The notes beneath the pieces were generated by a model, which ran no database searches, was not told the origin of the DNA, and saw nothing but the letters and a program-made list of their open reading frames with translations. A stretch of 64,000 nt of DNA from contig JAZSRP010000036.1 of assembly GCA_045538555.1 (NCBI GenBank), forward strand, positions 15,633-79,632, in the 5' to 3' direction. The number at the start of each line of letters is the position of its first letter. Position 1 is the stretch's first letter. A program made the position numbers and the translations under genes. The stretch comes from Coliplasma sp045538555. Lineage in GTDB: Bacteria > Bacillota > Clostridia > Oscillospirales > CAG-382. Positions 53,498-61,342 of this stretch are shown here, in pieces.

Positions 53498-54166
53498 TCA
53501 AACATAAAACTCACACATATCATCAAGACGGATACAGCCCAGATTTTTGTTAAAAACAGCACCGCAATCGATACAAATATGCCCGTTGATCTGCAAAATT
53601 TTTCCAGAGCTCGGTGGGTGGATAAGTCCTGTGGGTGTATGGCCCGTCACAAGGTATTTGTTGTCAAAATACCTTTTTTCGTACTCCGGCTCTCCCACAA
53701 TAAAGTTTTCGATCACGATTTTGTCCGACATCATCTCCTCATAGGACGGCACCGTGTGACAAAGCATAAATTCGTTTCCACCTGCCGTTGCCGTCTCATA
53801 AAGAGAAAAGCTTGACAGGTACGAAAGAATCAGTTTTTGGCGGTTTTGATCAAGAGCAAGAAAGCAATCCTTGGTGACCTCTCCCCCATCCATAAGCCAA
53901 TGTTGATACAAAATCTCTGTTTTTTTGGACATTGATCCGTTGTTCAGCATAGAAAGAAACGTACGGGCGCAATAATCATGATTACCTATGATGGGAACCA
54001 CGTTTTTTCTACCCAGCATATCAAAAAGAATTTTTATACCCCCTGCGCCTCTGTCCACTACGTCACCAAGTACAAAAAGAGTGTCTGCGTCGGTGAGGCA
54101 TATTCTTTTGATCATTTCTATGTACTTTTCATAGCATCCGTGAAGATCGGAAATTGCGTAATACAT
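53498..54166 (-). CDS. Calcineurin-type metallophosphoesterase
   Basis: A 222-residue phosphoesterase of the serine/threonine phosphatase/ApaH-like group. Metal motifs are intact: DLHG (D7, H9), GDVVDRG (D35, D38), GNHD (N62, H63), then CHTVPS and GHTPTG histidines. The substrate could be a phosphoprotein or a dinucleotide. It is the last gene of the minus-strand island, 11 nt after the two-helix protein. Confidence 0.9.
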   Translation of the reverse strand: MYYAISDLHGCYEKYIEMIKRICLTDADTLFVLGDVVDRGAGGIKILFDMLGRKNVVPIIGNHDYCARTFLSMLNNGSMSKKTEILYQHWLMDGGEVTKDCFLALDQNRQKLILSYLSSFSLYETATAGGNEFMLCHTVPSYEEMMSDKIVIENFIVGEPEYEKRYFDNKYLVTGHTPTGLIHPPSSGKILQINGHICIDCGAVFNKNLGCIRLDDMCEFYV

Positions 54167-54177
54167 TTTTTCACCTT

Positions 54178-54747
54178 TTATTTTGTGTCATCATAATCGT
54201 ATATCTTTGCGTTGAAAAAGGCAATGACGGTATTGGGTTCGCTGTCAAAATGCACAACGTAAAAGGCATCTCCCTCCAAAGAATAGTCCACCACGTTTTG
54301 GGGGGCAATGGCACGGTTGTGATTGGCAAAATAAAAACAATCCACGTATTTGGGCAACCTGTGAAAGTGACCTGCAAAATAGCGGGTCTCAAGCCCGTCA
54401 TACTCCTCCTCGGTGATGCGGTCAAGATGATCGTCAACCACGCTGAAAAGCCCTTTTTTACAATCGGCATAAAACCGGTATTTTTTGAATACTTCTTTTG
54501 CCGTAATGCCCGCGATTACCAGCCAGAGCACTCCTGCAACAGTGTACGCAATCCACGGAATCAGACCCAAAAGAGTTAAACTCAATGTAACCATAAATAA
54601 AAACAGCGATGCAAGGCCAAGCCCTACCAGATCCACAATCATCTCGCTTCTTTTTTTGCTGCAAAGGTCTTTTTGTATCCCCGTGCGGGTAACAACTCTT
54701 TTTTCTGCTCCTCCGTCACCAAAAAGACGGTTGAGTTTGTCCTTCAT
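54178..54747 (-). CDS. Two-helix membrane protein, unknown
   Basis: I do not recognise this family. It has 189 residues: an N-terminal cytoplasmic segment, two membrane helices in about 55-100 (LGLASLFLFMVTLSLTLLGL and WIAYTVAGVLWLVIAGI), and a C-terminal soluble domain with YFAGHFHRLPKYVDCFYF. The ATG at 54747 follows GAGGGGG by 7 nt; an upstream extension is not supported. It lies between the HD-RyR gene (29 nt gap) and the phosphoesterase. Confidence 0.7.
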   Translation of the reverse strand: MKDKLNRLFGDGGAEKRVVTRTGIQKDLCSKKRSEMIVDLVGLGLASLFLFMVTLSLTLLGLIPWIAYTVAGVLWLVIAGITAKEVFKKYRFYADCKKGLFSVVDDHLDRITEEEYDGLETRYFAGHFHRLPKYVDCFYFANHNRAIAPQNVVDYSLEGDAFYVVHFDSEPNTVIAFFNAKIYDYDDTK

Positions 54748-54776
54748 TGTTTTGCCCCCTCTCAAGAAACGGTCTT

Positions 54777-55067
54777 TCAAACATCGGATTTTTTTGAGAT
54801 ATCGTAACCCAAAGCAGTGATCAGCTTGAGTGTTTCCAGAGCAGTGGCACGGTCATATTCCTTTTCGCTGTCCGGAAGGTCTGCATAAGGAATCAGACAG
54901 GGGTGTGTTTTTTGCTCATCATTGCGCTCCGGACCGTAGGTCCAGCCGTCACGGAGTCGCCCCTGAGACCATGTCTCATGCACGTTCTCCGCAATCATTT
55001 CGGTCAGCTCCACCAGGTCGTCAGAAAGACGCACGCCGCTTGTGTCAACGGGTTTTGGGGTATACAT
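54777..55067 (-). CDS. Possible internal-start RyR-only product
   Basis: The ATG at 55067 is codon 194 of the HD-RyR frame and the first residue of the RyR module. AAGGAG with a 9-nt spacer stands directly before it, better than the site of the full-length start. Translation here would give a 96-residue free RyR domain, like standalone bacterial RyR proteins. It may instead be a relic of a recent fusion of two genes. Not verifiable from sequence alone. Confidence 0.4.
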   Translation of the reverse strand: MYTPKPVDTSGVRLSDDLVELTEMIAENVHETWSQGRLRDGWTYGPERNDEQKTHPCLIPYADLPDSEKEYDRATALETLKLITALGYDISKKSDV

Positions 55068-55646
55068 CGTCGTTTTCTCCTTTTTTTCGGAAGATTGAAT
55101 TTTTTTTACACTGTCAGATTTTAATTGTTCCCGAAAAGCCCGTGTCCAGGGGGACCAGAGGCAGTTTCCGGATCCGTACACAAGGTTTTCTTCGTATTCC
55201 ATCGGTATCCAGGTGGAAATATCGGATTCGTTGTGTGACACCACCGCCTCAAGATTGTCAAGGGATTTGAACAGCTTTGCCTCCTCTGTCTCCAGCGCAT
55301 CCATTTCACAAAAAAGATCCAAAAACTCCTTTTCGTATTCATGCGGCAAGAGCGACAACAGCTCCTTGATGGCGGTACGCTCCGTCTCCTCGTGAGAGTC
55401 GGTCTTAAAAAAAGCCGGAACGTCTCCCGTGATGGCCTCTCCAAAATCATGGATCAACACCATACGGATCACTTTGTCCATATCAACAGTTGGATACTCA
55501 TCCCGACAAAGCAATGCCATCACCGCTGTGCGCCAGCAATGCTCTGCCACGCTTTCTTTTCTGCCGCTGGTGGTATAACAATGGCGGGTATTGCACTTGA
55601 GCTTTTCAATCACTTTCAAAAAATCTATCAACTGTATGGGATCCAT
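54777..55646 (-). CDS. HD nucleotidase (YfbR-like) fused to a RyR domain
   Basis: A 289-residue two-domain protein. Residues 1-180 are an HD-domain phosphohydrolase like 5'-deoxynucleotidase YfbR, with all expected residues: R21, H36, H66-D67, E70, D75 and D130. Residues 195-289 are a RyR (ryanodine-receptor repeat) domain: KPVDTSGVRLSDDL, IAENVHETWSQGRLRDGWTY and KTHPCLIPYADLP. RyR modules in bacteria are candidate nucleotide-ligand sensors. The linker DNA holds AAGGAG 9 nt before an in-frame ATG at 55067, so the RyR part may also be made alone. It follows the TPM gene after a terminator. Confidence 0.88.
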   Translation of the reverse strand: MDPIQLIDFLKVIEKLKCNTRHCYTTSGRKESVAEHCWRTAVMALLCRDEYPTVDMDKVIRMVLIHDFGEAITGDVPAFFKTDSHEETERTAIKELLSLLPHEYEKEFLDLFCEMDALETEEAKLFKSLDNLEAVVSHNESDISTWIPMEYEENLVYGSGNCLWSPWTRAFREQLKSDSVKKIQSSEKKEKTTMYTPKPVDTSGVRLSDDLVELTEMIAENVHETWSQGRLRDGWTYGPERNDEQKTHPCLIPYADLPDSEKEYDRATALETLKLITALGYDISKKSDV

Positions 55647-55703
55647 AAGTACGCTCCTTTTTGTCTTTATTATATTATACCTATTTTTTGAAAAAAGACA
55701 AGA

Positions 55704-55734
55704 AAAACGCCTTCTCTTTTGAGAAAGCGTTTTG
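55704..55734 (-). terminator. Terminator after the TPM gene
   Basis: Minus-strand stem CGCTTTCTC / GAGAAGGCG (one G-U) with an AAAA loop and a T run, between the TPM gene and the HD-RyR gene. Confidence 0.75.
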
Positions 55735-55762
55735 ATTATTTTTTCACAAACTTTTATTTGTT

Positions 55763-56566
55763 TCAAAACTTTCCGCTGGCTCCACCGTGAGTCCTGCCTG
55801 ATGAAGACGTATGAGTGCTTGATCCTTTTGATCCGCCGTCCGTCTCACGCTTGACGCAGGTGACCTGGCTGTACAGGAAGAAATCGTTGGCACGGTTGAT
55901 CTTGAGACTGTTGGGAACAACGTAGCTTGCCGCCTGGTTTTGCATCCTGACAGAGTTGAGCTTGCCTTTCATCGTGCTTGCAACAATGAGAGCAATAAGA
56001 AATCCTATCACAACCGCTGCCAAACCGCGCTTGAACCAGTCAAAGGGAGCTTTGGGAAGATTGCCGCTATCATAGGGCTTTCCTGTACGGGCCTGTGTAA
56101 CAAAATCATCACAGTCGTCCGCAAACAGTGTAAATGCTTGCAGATAATTGCCTGCGCTGAGCTCGGGAGAAAACCTGTCTGCCATCCACTCCATACCCGA
56201 ATCGGTAAGAGCGGTGATTCCGTAACCGCTTGTGGAGATACACCAGTCGTTTTCCTCCATATTGATAAGAAGCAACGCACCGTCACGGTCATCGCCGATT
56301 CCGTATCCGCCGTAGTCAAAGAAATCGTCTGCAAAATCCACCGGGCTGTAGTCTTCTTCCAATGACTCAACGGTGACAATAACAATATCAAATTTTTGGC
56401 GGGTGCTGATCTCATCAAGCTTTGACTTCAGTGAGTCTTTCTCGCTGTCGGTGAGCAGTTCAGCATCATCCACAAGACGCGGGAGTGCTTCCTCGTCTGC
56501 AAAAACAAACAGCATCATGCCGGTGCACACCAGCAAAGCCAAAAAGACAGAAATAATTCTTTTCAT
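55763..56566 (-). CDS. ydjH: TPM-domain membrane protein (YdjH-like)
   Basis: A 267-residue protein with a signal peptide (1-25), an extracellular TPM domain (about 32-165: LVDDAELLTDSEKDSLKSKL, FDYGGYGIGDDRDGALLLIN), one membrane helix (about 185-207) and a cytoplasmic tail ending in a Gly/Ser/Thr/His-rich repeat region (SSTHTSSSGRTHGGASG). TPM domains occur in photosystem-repair and envelope-stress proteins. With the two upstream genes it corresponds to B. subtilis YdjH of the pspA-ydjGHI operon. The start is the ATG at 56566; a longer frame overlaps the upstream gene. Confidence 0.85.
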   Translation of the reverse strand: MKRIISVFLALLVCTGMMLFVFADEEALPRLVDDAELLTDSEKDSLKSKLDEISTRQKFDIVIVTVESLEEDYSPVDFADDFFDYGGYGIGDDRDGALLLINMEENDWCISTSGYGITALTDSGMEWMADRFSPELSAGNYLQAFTLFADDCDDFVTQARTGKPYDSGNLPKAPFDWFKRGLAAVVIGFLIALIVASTMKGKLNSVRMQNQAASYVVPNSLKINRANDFFLYSQVTCVKRETDGGSKGSSTHTSSSGRTHGGASGKF

Positions 56567-56583
56567 ATTCCTTGTCCCTCCTT

Positions 56584-57669
56584 TCAAAGCATCCACAACA
56601 GGTACATCAAACCCAGAGCCGCGCCGGAAAGAAGCGCCGTAAGACCCCAGAGCCATTTTCTGTACTTGCCCTTGTCAAGAGGAAGATCGCCCACAAATTT
56701 TCCCGTCTGGCCGTTCATGGCAAAGGTGTATTTCTTACCTTTCCACGTAGTGTTGAGTATCCATACGGGCAACAGAGCGTATTTTGTATGTGCGTTGGCA
56801 AGGCGTATATTTGTATTGTCGGGGATAACGGAGGCGTATCCGTCAACTGTGCTGCGGAAAGCATCCTCGGTGCTGATTTTGATACGCTGATTGGCACGCT
56901 CTATACTCTGGTCAGAATCAACGTCATATTTATCGGCAAGATATCCTGCCAGATATGCCGTCTGAAAATCAACTGCTTGTGAGTAATCAAAGGGCTCAAT
57001 AGATTCCATCATTGCGTCATCCAGTTTTGAACTACCGTCAACCGGAACCTTGCAAAATCCCAGAGTGCCTGATCTGCTGACCAAAAAATAGCTGGTCTCT
57101 GTGTAATCATAATTGCCGCTTCTCCAGGCACGCACTTTTGTTGCCTTGTATCGGATATTTGCATCCGCATCTGCATCAAAAAGCCAGAACGGAACGTATA
57201 TACCCTTGATCTCATCAATATGGTTTTCTTTTTTGAAAACGTTTGGCAAGAGCCGTTTGCCCTCATAGTGCTTTTTGAGCGCTTCTTTTGCCGCTTTTTT
57301 GTCCAGCTTGAAAGGAATAACAAGATCCGGCTTGAGCGCGCCAGTAAATTGACCCATCATTACCACGGGGTTTCCGCAGAATGGGCACTCCGTGGCGGCA
57401 GTGGTCTCATCGCCCACGATCTCGCCTCCGCAGGAATTGCAGCAATACACACGGAGGCCGTCTGCTTCTCCCTGTGTCCACTGAGTGCCAGCATCATTGT
57501 CCCACTTCATATTGTCCTCAAATCCGTTTTTCAGCTCCGCATCGTAGGACAAAAGGGTTTCCATCTCAAACTCCGTATCGCAATAGGGGCACTTCATGTT
57601 TTGAGTCTCACTGTTAAACTCAATGGCACCGCCGCAACACGGGCATTTGTATTCTTGAATTGTTGCCAA
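56584..57669 (-). CDS. ydjG: TFIIB-type zinc-ribbon membrane protein (YdjG-like)
   Basis: A 361-residue protein. Two zinc ribbons lie at residues 8-32 (CPCC...CPYC) and about 74-101 (CNSC...CPFC), followed by a large alpha/beta domain (KPDLVIPFKLDKKAAKEAL, EIKGIYVPFWLFDADADANI) and a C-terminal membrane helix (WLWGLTALLSGAALGLMYL). It matches the YdjG partner that recruits PspA-type proteins to the membrane in B. subtilis. It lies 17 nt before the TPM gene. Confidence 0.88.
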   Translation of the reverse strand: MATIQEYKCPCCGGAIEFNSETQNMKCPYCDTEFEMETLLSYDAELKNGFEDNMKWDNDAGTQWTQGEADGLRVYCCNSCGGEIVGDETTAATECPFCGNPVVMMGQFTGALKPDLVIPFKLDKKAAKEALKKHYEGKRLLPNVFKKENHIDEIKGIYVPFWLFDADADANIRYKATKVRAWRSGNYDYTETSYFLVSRSGTLGFCKVPVDGSSKLDDAMMESIEPFDYSQAVDFQTAYLAGYLADKYDVDSDQSIERANQRIKISTEDAFRSTVDGYASVIPDNTNIRLANAHTKYALLPVWILNTTWKGKKYTFAMNGQTGKFVGDLPLDKGKYRKWLWGLTALLSGAALGLMYLLWML

Positions 57670-57703
57670 TTCCGTTCACTCCTTTTTTTAGATATTCACA
57701 CCC

Positions 57704-57729
57704 AAAAGGCGCACCGAAAAAAGTGCGCC
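57704..57729 (-). terminator. Attenuator hairpin between the SPFH and zinc-ribbon genes
   Basis: Minus-strand stem GGCGCAC / GTGCGCC followed by only four T residues. It probably lets part of the transcripts stop after the SPFH gene, so that more SPFH protein is made. Confidence 0.6.
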
Positions 57730-57746
57730 GAAATGGTCAAATAACA

Positions 57747-59165
57747 TTATTTTTTGTCGTTGTCGTCAAACAGGTCTCCGCACTCAGGGCAGAACTTGGG
57801 AGGATTTGCGGGATCCTCGGGCTCCCAGCCGCATTTGTCACAGCGGAACAGGGGCGCACCTTCGGGTTTTTTTGCTCCGCAGTTCTGGCAGAACTTGCCT
57901 TTGTTTACAGCGCCGCAGGAGCAGGCCCAACCGTCGGCAGAAGCGGGCTTGGGCGCTCCGCACTCGGTGCAGAACTTGCCCGTTGCGGTTGCACCGCATG
58001 AGCAGGTCCATCCGTTTGCCTCGGGTTTTTTTCCGCCGCAGTTCTGACAGAACTTTCCTGTTGCAGTAGCCCCGCAGGAGCAGGTCCAGCCATCAGCTGC
58101 CGGCTGCGCTGCCTGTGCCGCCTGTTGCTGCTGTTGTTGCTGTTGTTGCATGCCTGCATTGAAGAGCTGCTGAGCATTGTTGAATCCGCCGCCCATTGCG
58201 TTGGCAGCCATACCAAAACCCATGAATCCGGTCATAGCACCGGCAGAATTGCCTGCTGCAGTCTCCATTGCATTGGCGGTAGCGGTAACGTTTCTGCCCG
58301 CCATCATAAATGCATTGCTTCCGTAGGACATTGCCTCTTCCATCTCGTTGATCTTTTTCATGTCCTCTGCGGTGAGAGTGATGGGATTGAGGGCAATTTT
58401 TTCAACAGAGATTCCGCGGTTTTCTTCCCACTCGGTATGGAGTGCGTTGTTCATTGCGGCTTTGAGCTCTCTTGCCTTGGCGGGGAGCTCATCGGGACGG
58501 ATACCCTCACCTGACAGCTCGCCAAGTGCGGGCTGAAGTGCATCGATAAACTCGGTCTTGAGCTGCTCATCGATCATGTCTCTGGTGAACTCATCGGAGA
58601 CGTTGCCGCAAAGCTTGGTGTAGAACAAAAGAGGATTTGAGATAACGTAGGAATAAATACCGTTGCATCTTACCTGCACGGTACGGGTCATGTTTACCTC
58701 TCTGTTGATAACTCTGAACATAATTGGGTTGGGTGTACCAAACTTGTTGTTGAGAATCTCTTTTGTGTTAAAATAATATACGCGCTGATCCTTGCCGGTA
58801 TCACCGCCAAAGGTAAAACGTTTTCCGATGGTTTTGAAGGTATCAATGATGCTCTGGCCAAGCTTTCCGGCAAAAATGGAGGGCTCGGTAGAGGTATCGT
58901 ATGTAAATTCACCGGGCTCCGCACAGAACTCCACAACCTTGCCCTGCTCTACGATAAGCATTGCCTGACCGTCTGCAACCGCAATGACGGAGCCGTTGGA
59001 AATGATGTTATCCTCACCTTTTGTATTTGAGGATCTGGAGGAGGTGCGCTTCTGGCCCTTTTTCATCAAAACGTCGTTATCAAGTGCATCACAGTAGAAA
59101 AATTCTTTCCACTGGTCAGCCAATGTCCCGCCCAGTGCGCCGATTCCTGCTTTTATAAGTCCCAT
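57747..59165 (-). CDS. ydjI: SPFH-domain protein with C-terminal zinc ribbons (YdjI-like)
   Basis: A 472-residue cytoplasmic scaffold protein. Residues 1-300 form the SPFH/virion-core-type domain (GLIKAGIGALGGTLADQWKE start, NPIMFRVINREVN, CNGIYSYVISNPLLFYTKL). A Met/Gly/Ala-rich segment and a Q9 run follow, then four short zinc ribbons of the pattern WxCSCGATATGKFCQNCG, the last ending CPECGDLFDDNDKK. SPFH proteins form membrane-associated rings or microdomains. This is the first gene of the SPFH-ribbon-TPM cassette; pspA is not present next to it. Confidence 0.9.
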   Translation of the reverse strand: MGLIKAGIGALGGTLADQWKEFFYCDALDNDVLMKKGQKRTSSRSSNTKGEDNIISNGSVIAVADGQAMLIVEQGKVVEFCAEPGEFTYDTSTEPSIFAGKLGQSIIDTFKTIGKRFTFGGDTGKDQRVYYFNTKEILNNKFGTPNPIMFRVINREVNMTRTVQVRCNGIYSYVISNPLLFYTKLCGNVSDEFTRDMIDEQLKTEFIDALQPALGELSGEGIRPDELPAKARELKAAMNNALHTEWEENRGISVEKIALNPITLTAEDMKKINEMEEAMSYGSNAFMMAGRNVTATANAMETAAGNSAGAMTGFMGFGMAANAMGGGFNNAQQLFNAGMQQQQQQQQQAAQAAQPAADGWTCSCGATATGKFCQNCGGKKPEANGWTCSCGATATGKFCTECGAPKPASADGWACSCGAVNKGKFCQNCGAKKPEGAPLFRCDKCGWEPEDPANPPKFCPECGDLFDDNDKK

Positions 59166-59483
59166 AATTAAGACTCCTTTCTATTTTGGAAATTTGATTT
59201 TTGATAAAAGCAATTATACTATCACAAGTATATTATATAACACAAATGCATATTTTCGCATCGTGAGATTATGAAAATTATATGACTATTTTTTGTTAAA
59301 ATATCACAAAACCAAAGAACATCCAACGCTTTTTTGCAAAAGCACTTCTTTTTTCGACGATCTCAAAAATCACAAATGTTTATTTCAATGTCATGGCTGA
59401 CAAATCGGCAGCATCAAATATAATATTCAACAGATATTCAAAAAGACACCCGACAGAGCGATCTTTCCATCGGGTGTTTTTTA
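59166..59483. other. AT-rich gap between the SPFH gene and the Rossmann-RyR gene
   Basis: No gene seen. It holds the minus-strand terminator of the upstream gene. Several TATAAT-like boxes lie near 59205-59240 ahead of the SPFH gene, none with a convincing -35. I looked for a sigma-W-like pattern, as expected for psp-type operons, and did not find it. Confidence 0.5.
59440..59477 (-). terminator. Terminator after the Rossmann-RyR gene
   Basis: Minus-strand stem ACACCCGA / TCGGGTGT with a 16-nt loop, then CTTTTTG. Confidence 0.75.
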
Positions 59484-61310
59484 TCATTCTTTTGAAGTGA
59501 TACGCTCGTCAATAATACGGTATTCTTCTGTGAGTGCAGAATAGTTCACAAGGGTATTGTGCTTTTTGGCAAGGTCGCTGCGGCTTTTTTTGTCATCGGA
59601 TCCGCTGTAAATATACCCCTCAGAACGCATATATGCGTTCCAACGCTTGTGCTCAAGAACCGAGTTGATCTTATTTTCATTTTCGGTGCGCCTTTCAGGC
59701 AGTTTTTCTGCCCCAAGGATACCGCAATGCACCCTTGCTTTTTCGTGAATTGCGCTTGCGATAGATGAATAATAGCAATACTCGTATTTCCAGAACTTCT
59801 CGTTTTCTATCCTTTGTGCATCAGCATCCCTGTCACGATTGTAGCTCTTGTGAATGTTGTAGCCGGCTTTTTCGATCTCAGAGCGCATTATAACGTCAAC
59901 CGTCATTACAGAATCAACATCACCGATGCATTTGATATCATAGGGCTGATCCTTGAAATTTACTGTACCGGCAAGATGCTTTCTGGCATCGGCATTGTTG
60001 CAGATAGCATATATTTTTGGAGAAATTCCGTTTCTTGCAAAAAGCATTCTGAGATTTGCGGCAACCTCAATGTTCTTTTCATCAGAACCCAAAGAAACGA
60101 TTGCAAGAGTGGCGTCTTTTATTTCACCGATCTTCTTTGCAAAAACGTTTGTATCCACATCGCAGCCGGCATGAATGTCAATATCATACCCTGCTTCGCC
60201 CACAAAAAACCGATGGTTGTATTCCTTTGACAAAAGCTCGGGGCAGAGCGCCTCCATTCTCTCTCTTGCCAGATCGTCTCTGTCAAAAGCGTTTATTCTG
60301 AGGCGATAACCGTCCATCTGGCAATACCACGAGAGAGATTTGAGCATTTCGGTACCATAGGTTCCCATTCCAACGATCACAGCAGAGATCCGCTTGTCGT
60401 TGCTGCCGTCAATAGGACGTGCGCTGTCAAAGAATGATGAACCCTCCTCTACAAGTATGTTTGATACCGTAAGCCGTTTCAGGTTGACGCGTCTGACCTT
60501 CATCTCGCCTTTGTTTTCGTTGGCAAGTATCAGCTCACCCTCAACGGTGTGTGAAAATACGTACAGATCAGTGTCCGGTCGGTAGTTGTATTTTTTTATG
60601 AGTGCAACACCCTGCTCCACGTTGGTCATATCGTTTTCAGTTATTGCAAAAAAGCACAACTTTTTCTTGGGGAGCACAGCTCCGAGTCTGATTGAACCAA
60701 TTTCCTTTTTGAAAAATATTGCCTTGATTTCCTTTGCCTTTTCAAAAAGCTTGTCAAATTGCTCTCCGCTGTTTGAGTAGGCATCCGCAAAAACGATGCG
60801 GCAGTTGGGAAACTTGTTTTTTATATCACAAGCAAGACCAACGGATTTTGGGGTAAGAGAGGAAAAAACGTAGGTATGTTTCCAAAAAGTAAACAAATAT
60901 CTTGCGTATCCGCAAATATTTTTGAAAAACGACAAAATAAATCCCACCGAGAGAAGCGGCGCCGCAAACTGCACCAGCAATATCATAAAGATATAAGCAT
61001 TTTTCAGCTGTTCGGGGATCAACTCAAGACTGTCGTAAACGGTACCAAAAATCCCGTCTGCACCAAATAGCTTGATGGTCTTTTGGATTGCAGGAACAAT
61101 AATTCCCCACGCACCCACAACGCCCATGTCGTATTTCCAGCTCAACGGCGCCAAAACCGTAAAAAACGCAGCAACAAAACAGCCACCAAGCATGGCATGG
61201 ATCATATTGAGTTTTCTGCCCTTTCTGTACGTAAATCCAAGATAAAAACAGAAAACAACTGTCAGAATTACCGCAAAAACAGCAATGTTTATACAAATTT
61301 CCCAGCTCAT
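59484..61310 (-). CDS. Membrane protein with tandem Rossmann (TrkA-N-like) domains and C-terminal RyR-like segment
   Basis: A 608-residue protein. Four to five membrane segments fill residues 1-135. A first Rossmann-like domain follows (HTYVFSSLTPKSVGLACDI, CRIVFADAYSN), then a second with a clear dinucleotide motif GMGTYG (VIVGMGTYGTEMLKSL) and FDRDD; this resembles RCK/TrkA-N regulators of ion channels. The last 70 residues look like a divergent RyR module (EHKRWNAYMRSEGY, KKHNTLVNYSALTEEYRIID). Without a selectivity filter it is probably not itself a channel. It lies 32 nt after another membrane protein gene. Confidence 0.72.
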   Translation of the reverse strand: MSWEICINIAVFAVILTVVFCFYLGFTYRKGRKLNMIHAMLGGCFVAAFFTVLAPLSWKYDMGVVGAWGIIVPAIQKTIKLFGADGIFGTVYDSLELIPEQLKNAYIFMILLVQFAAPLLSVGFILSFFKNICGYARYLFTFWKHTYVFSSLTPKSVGLACDIKNKFPNCRIVFADAYSNSGEQFDKLFEKAKEIKAIFFKKEIGSIRLGAVLPKKKLCFFAITENDMTNVEQGVALIKKYNYRPDTDLYVFSHTVEGELILANENKGEMKVRRVNLKRLTVSNILVEEGSSFFDSARPIDGSNDKRISAVIVGMGTYGTEMLKSLSWYCQMDGYRLRINAFDRDDLARERMEALCPELLSKEYNHRFFVGEAGYDIDIHAGCDVDTNVFAKKIGEIKDATLAIVSLGSDEKNIEVAANLRMLFARNGISPKIYAICNNADARKHLAGTVNFKDQPYDIKCIGDVDSVMTVDVIMRSEIEKAGYNIHKSYNRDRDADAQRIENEKFWKYEYCYYSSIASAIHEKARVHCGILGAEKLPERRTENENKINSVLEHKRWNAYMRSEGYIYSGSDDKKSRSDLAKKHNTLVNYSALTEEYRIIDERITSKE

Positions 61311-61342
61311 TGATTACCTCCGGATAATGATTTTTTATTTGT

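Noticed and set aside
59166..59440. Sigma-W-type promoter for the SPFH cassette
   Set aside because: A TGAAAT-like -35 exists on the minus strand, but the CGT-type -10 lies at the wrong distance.
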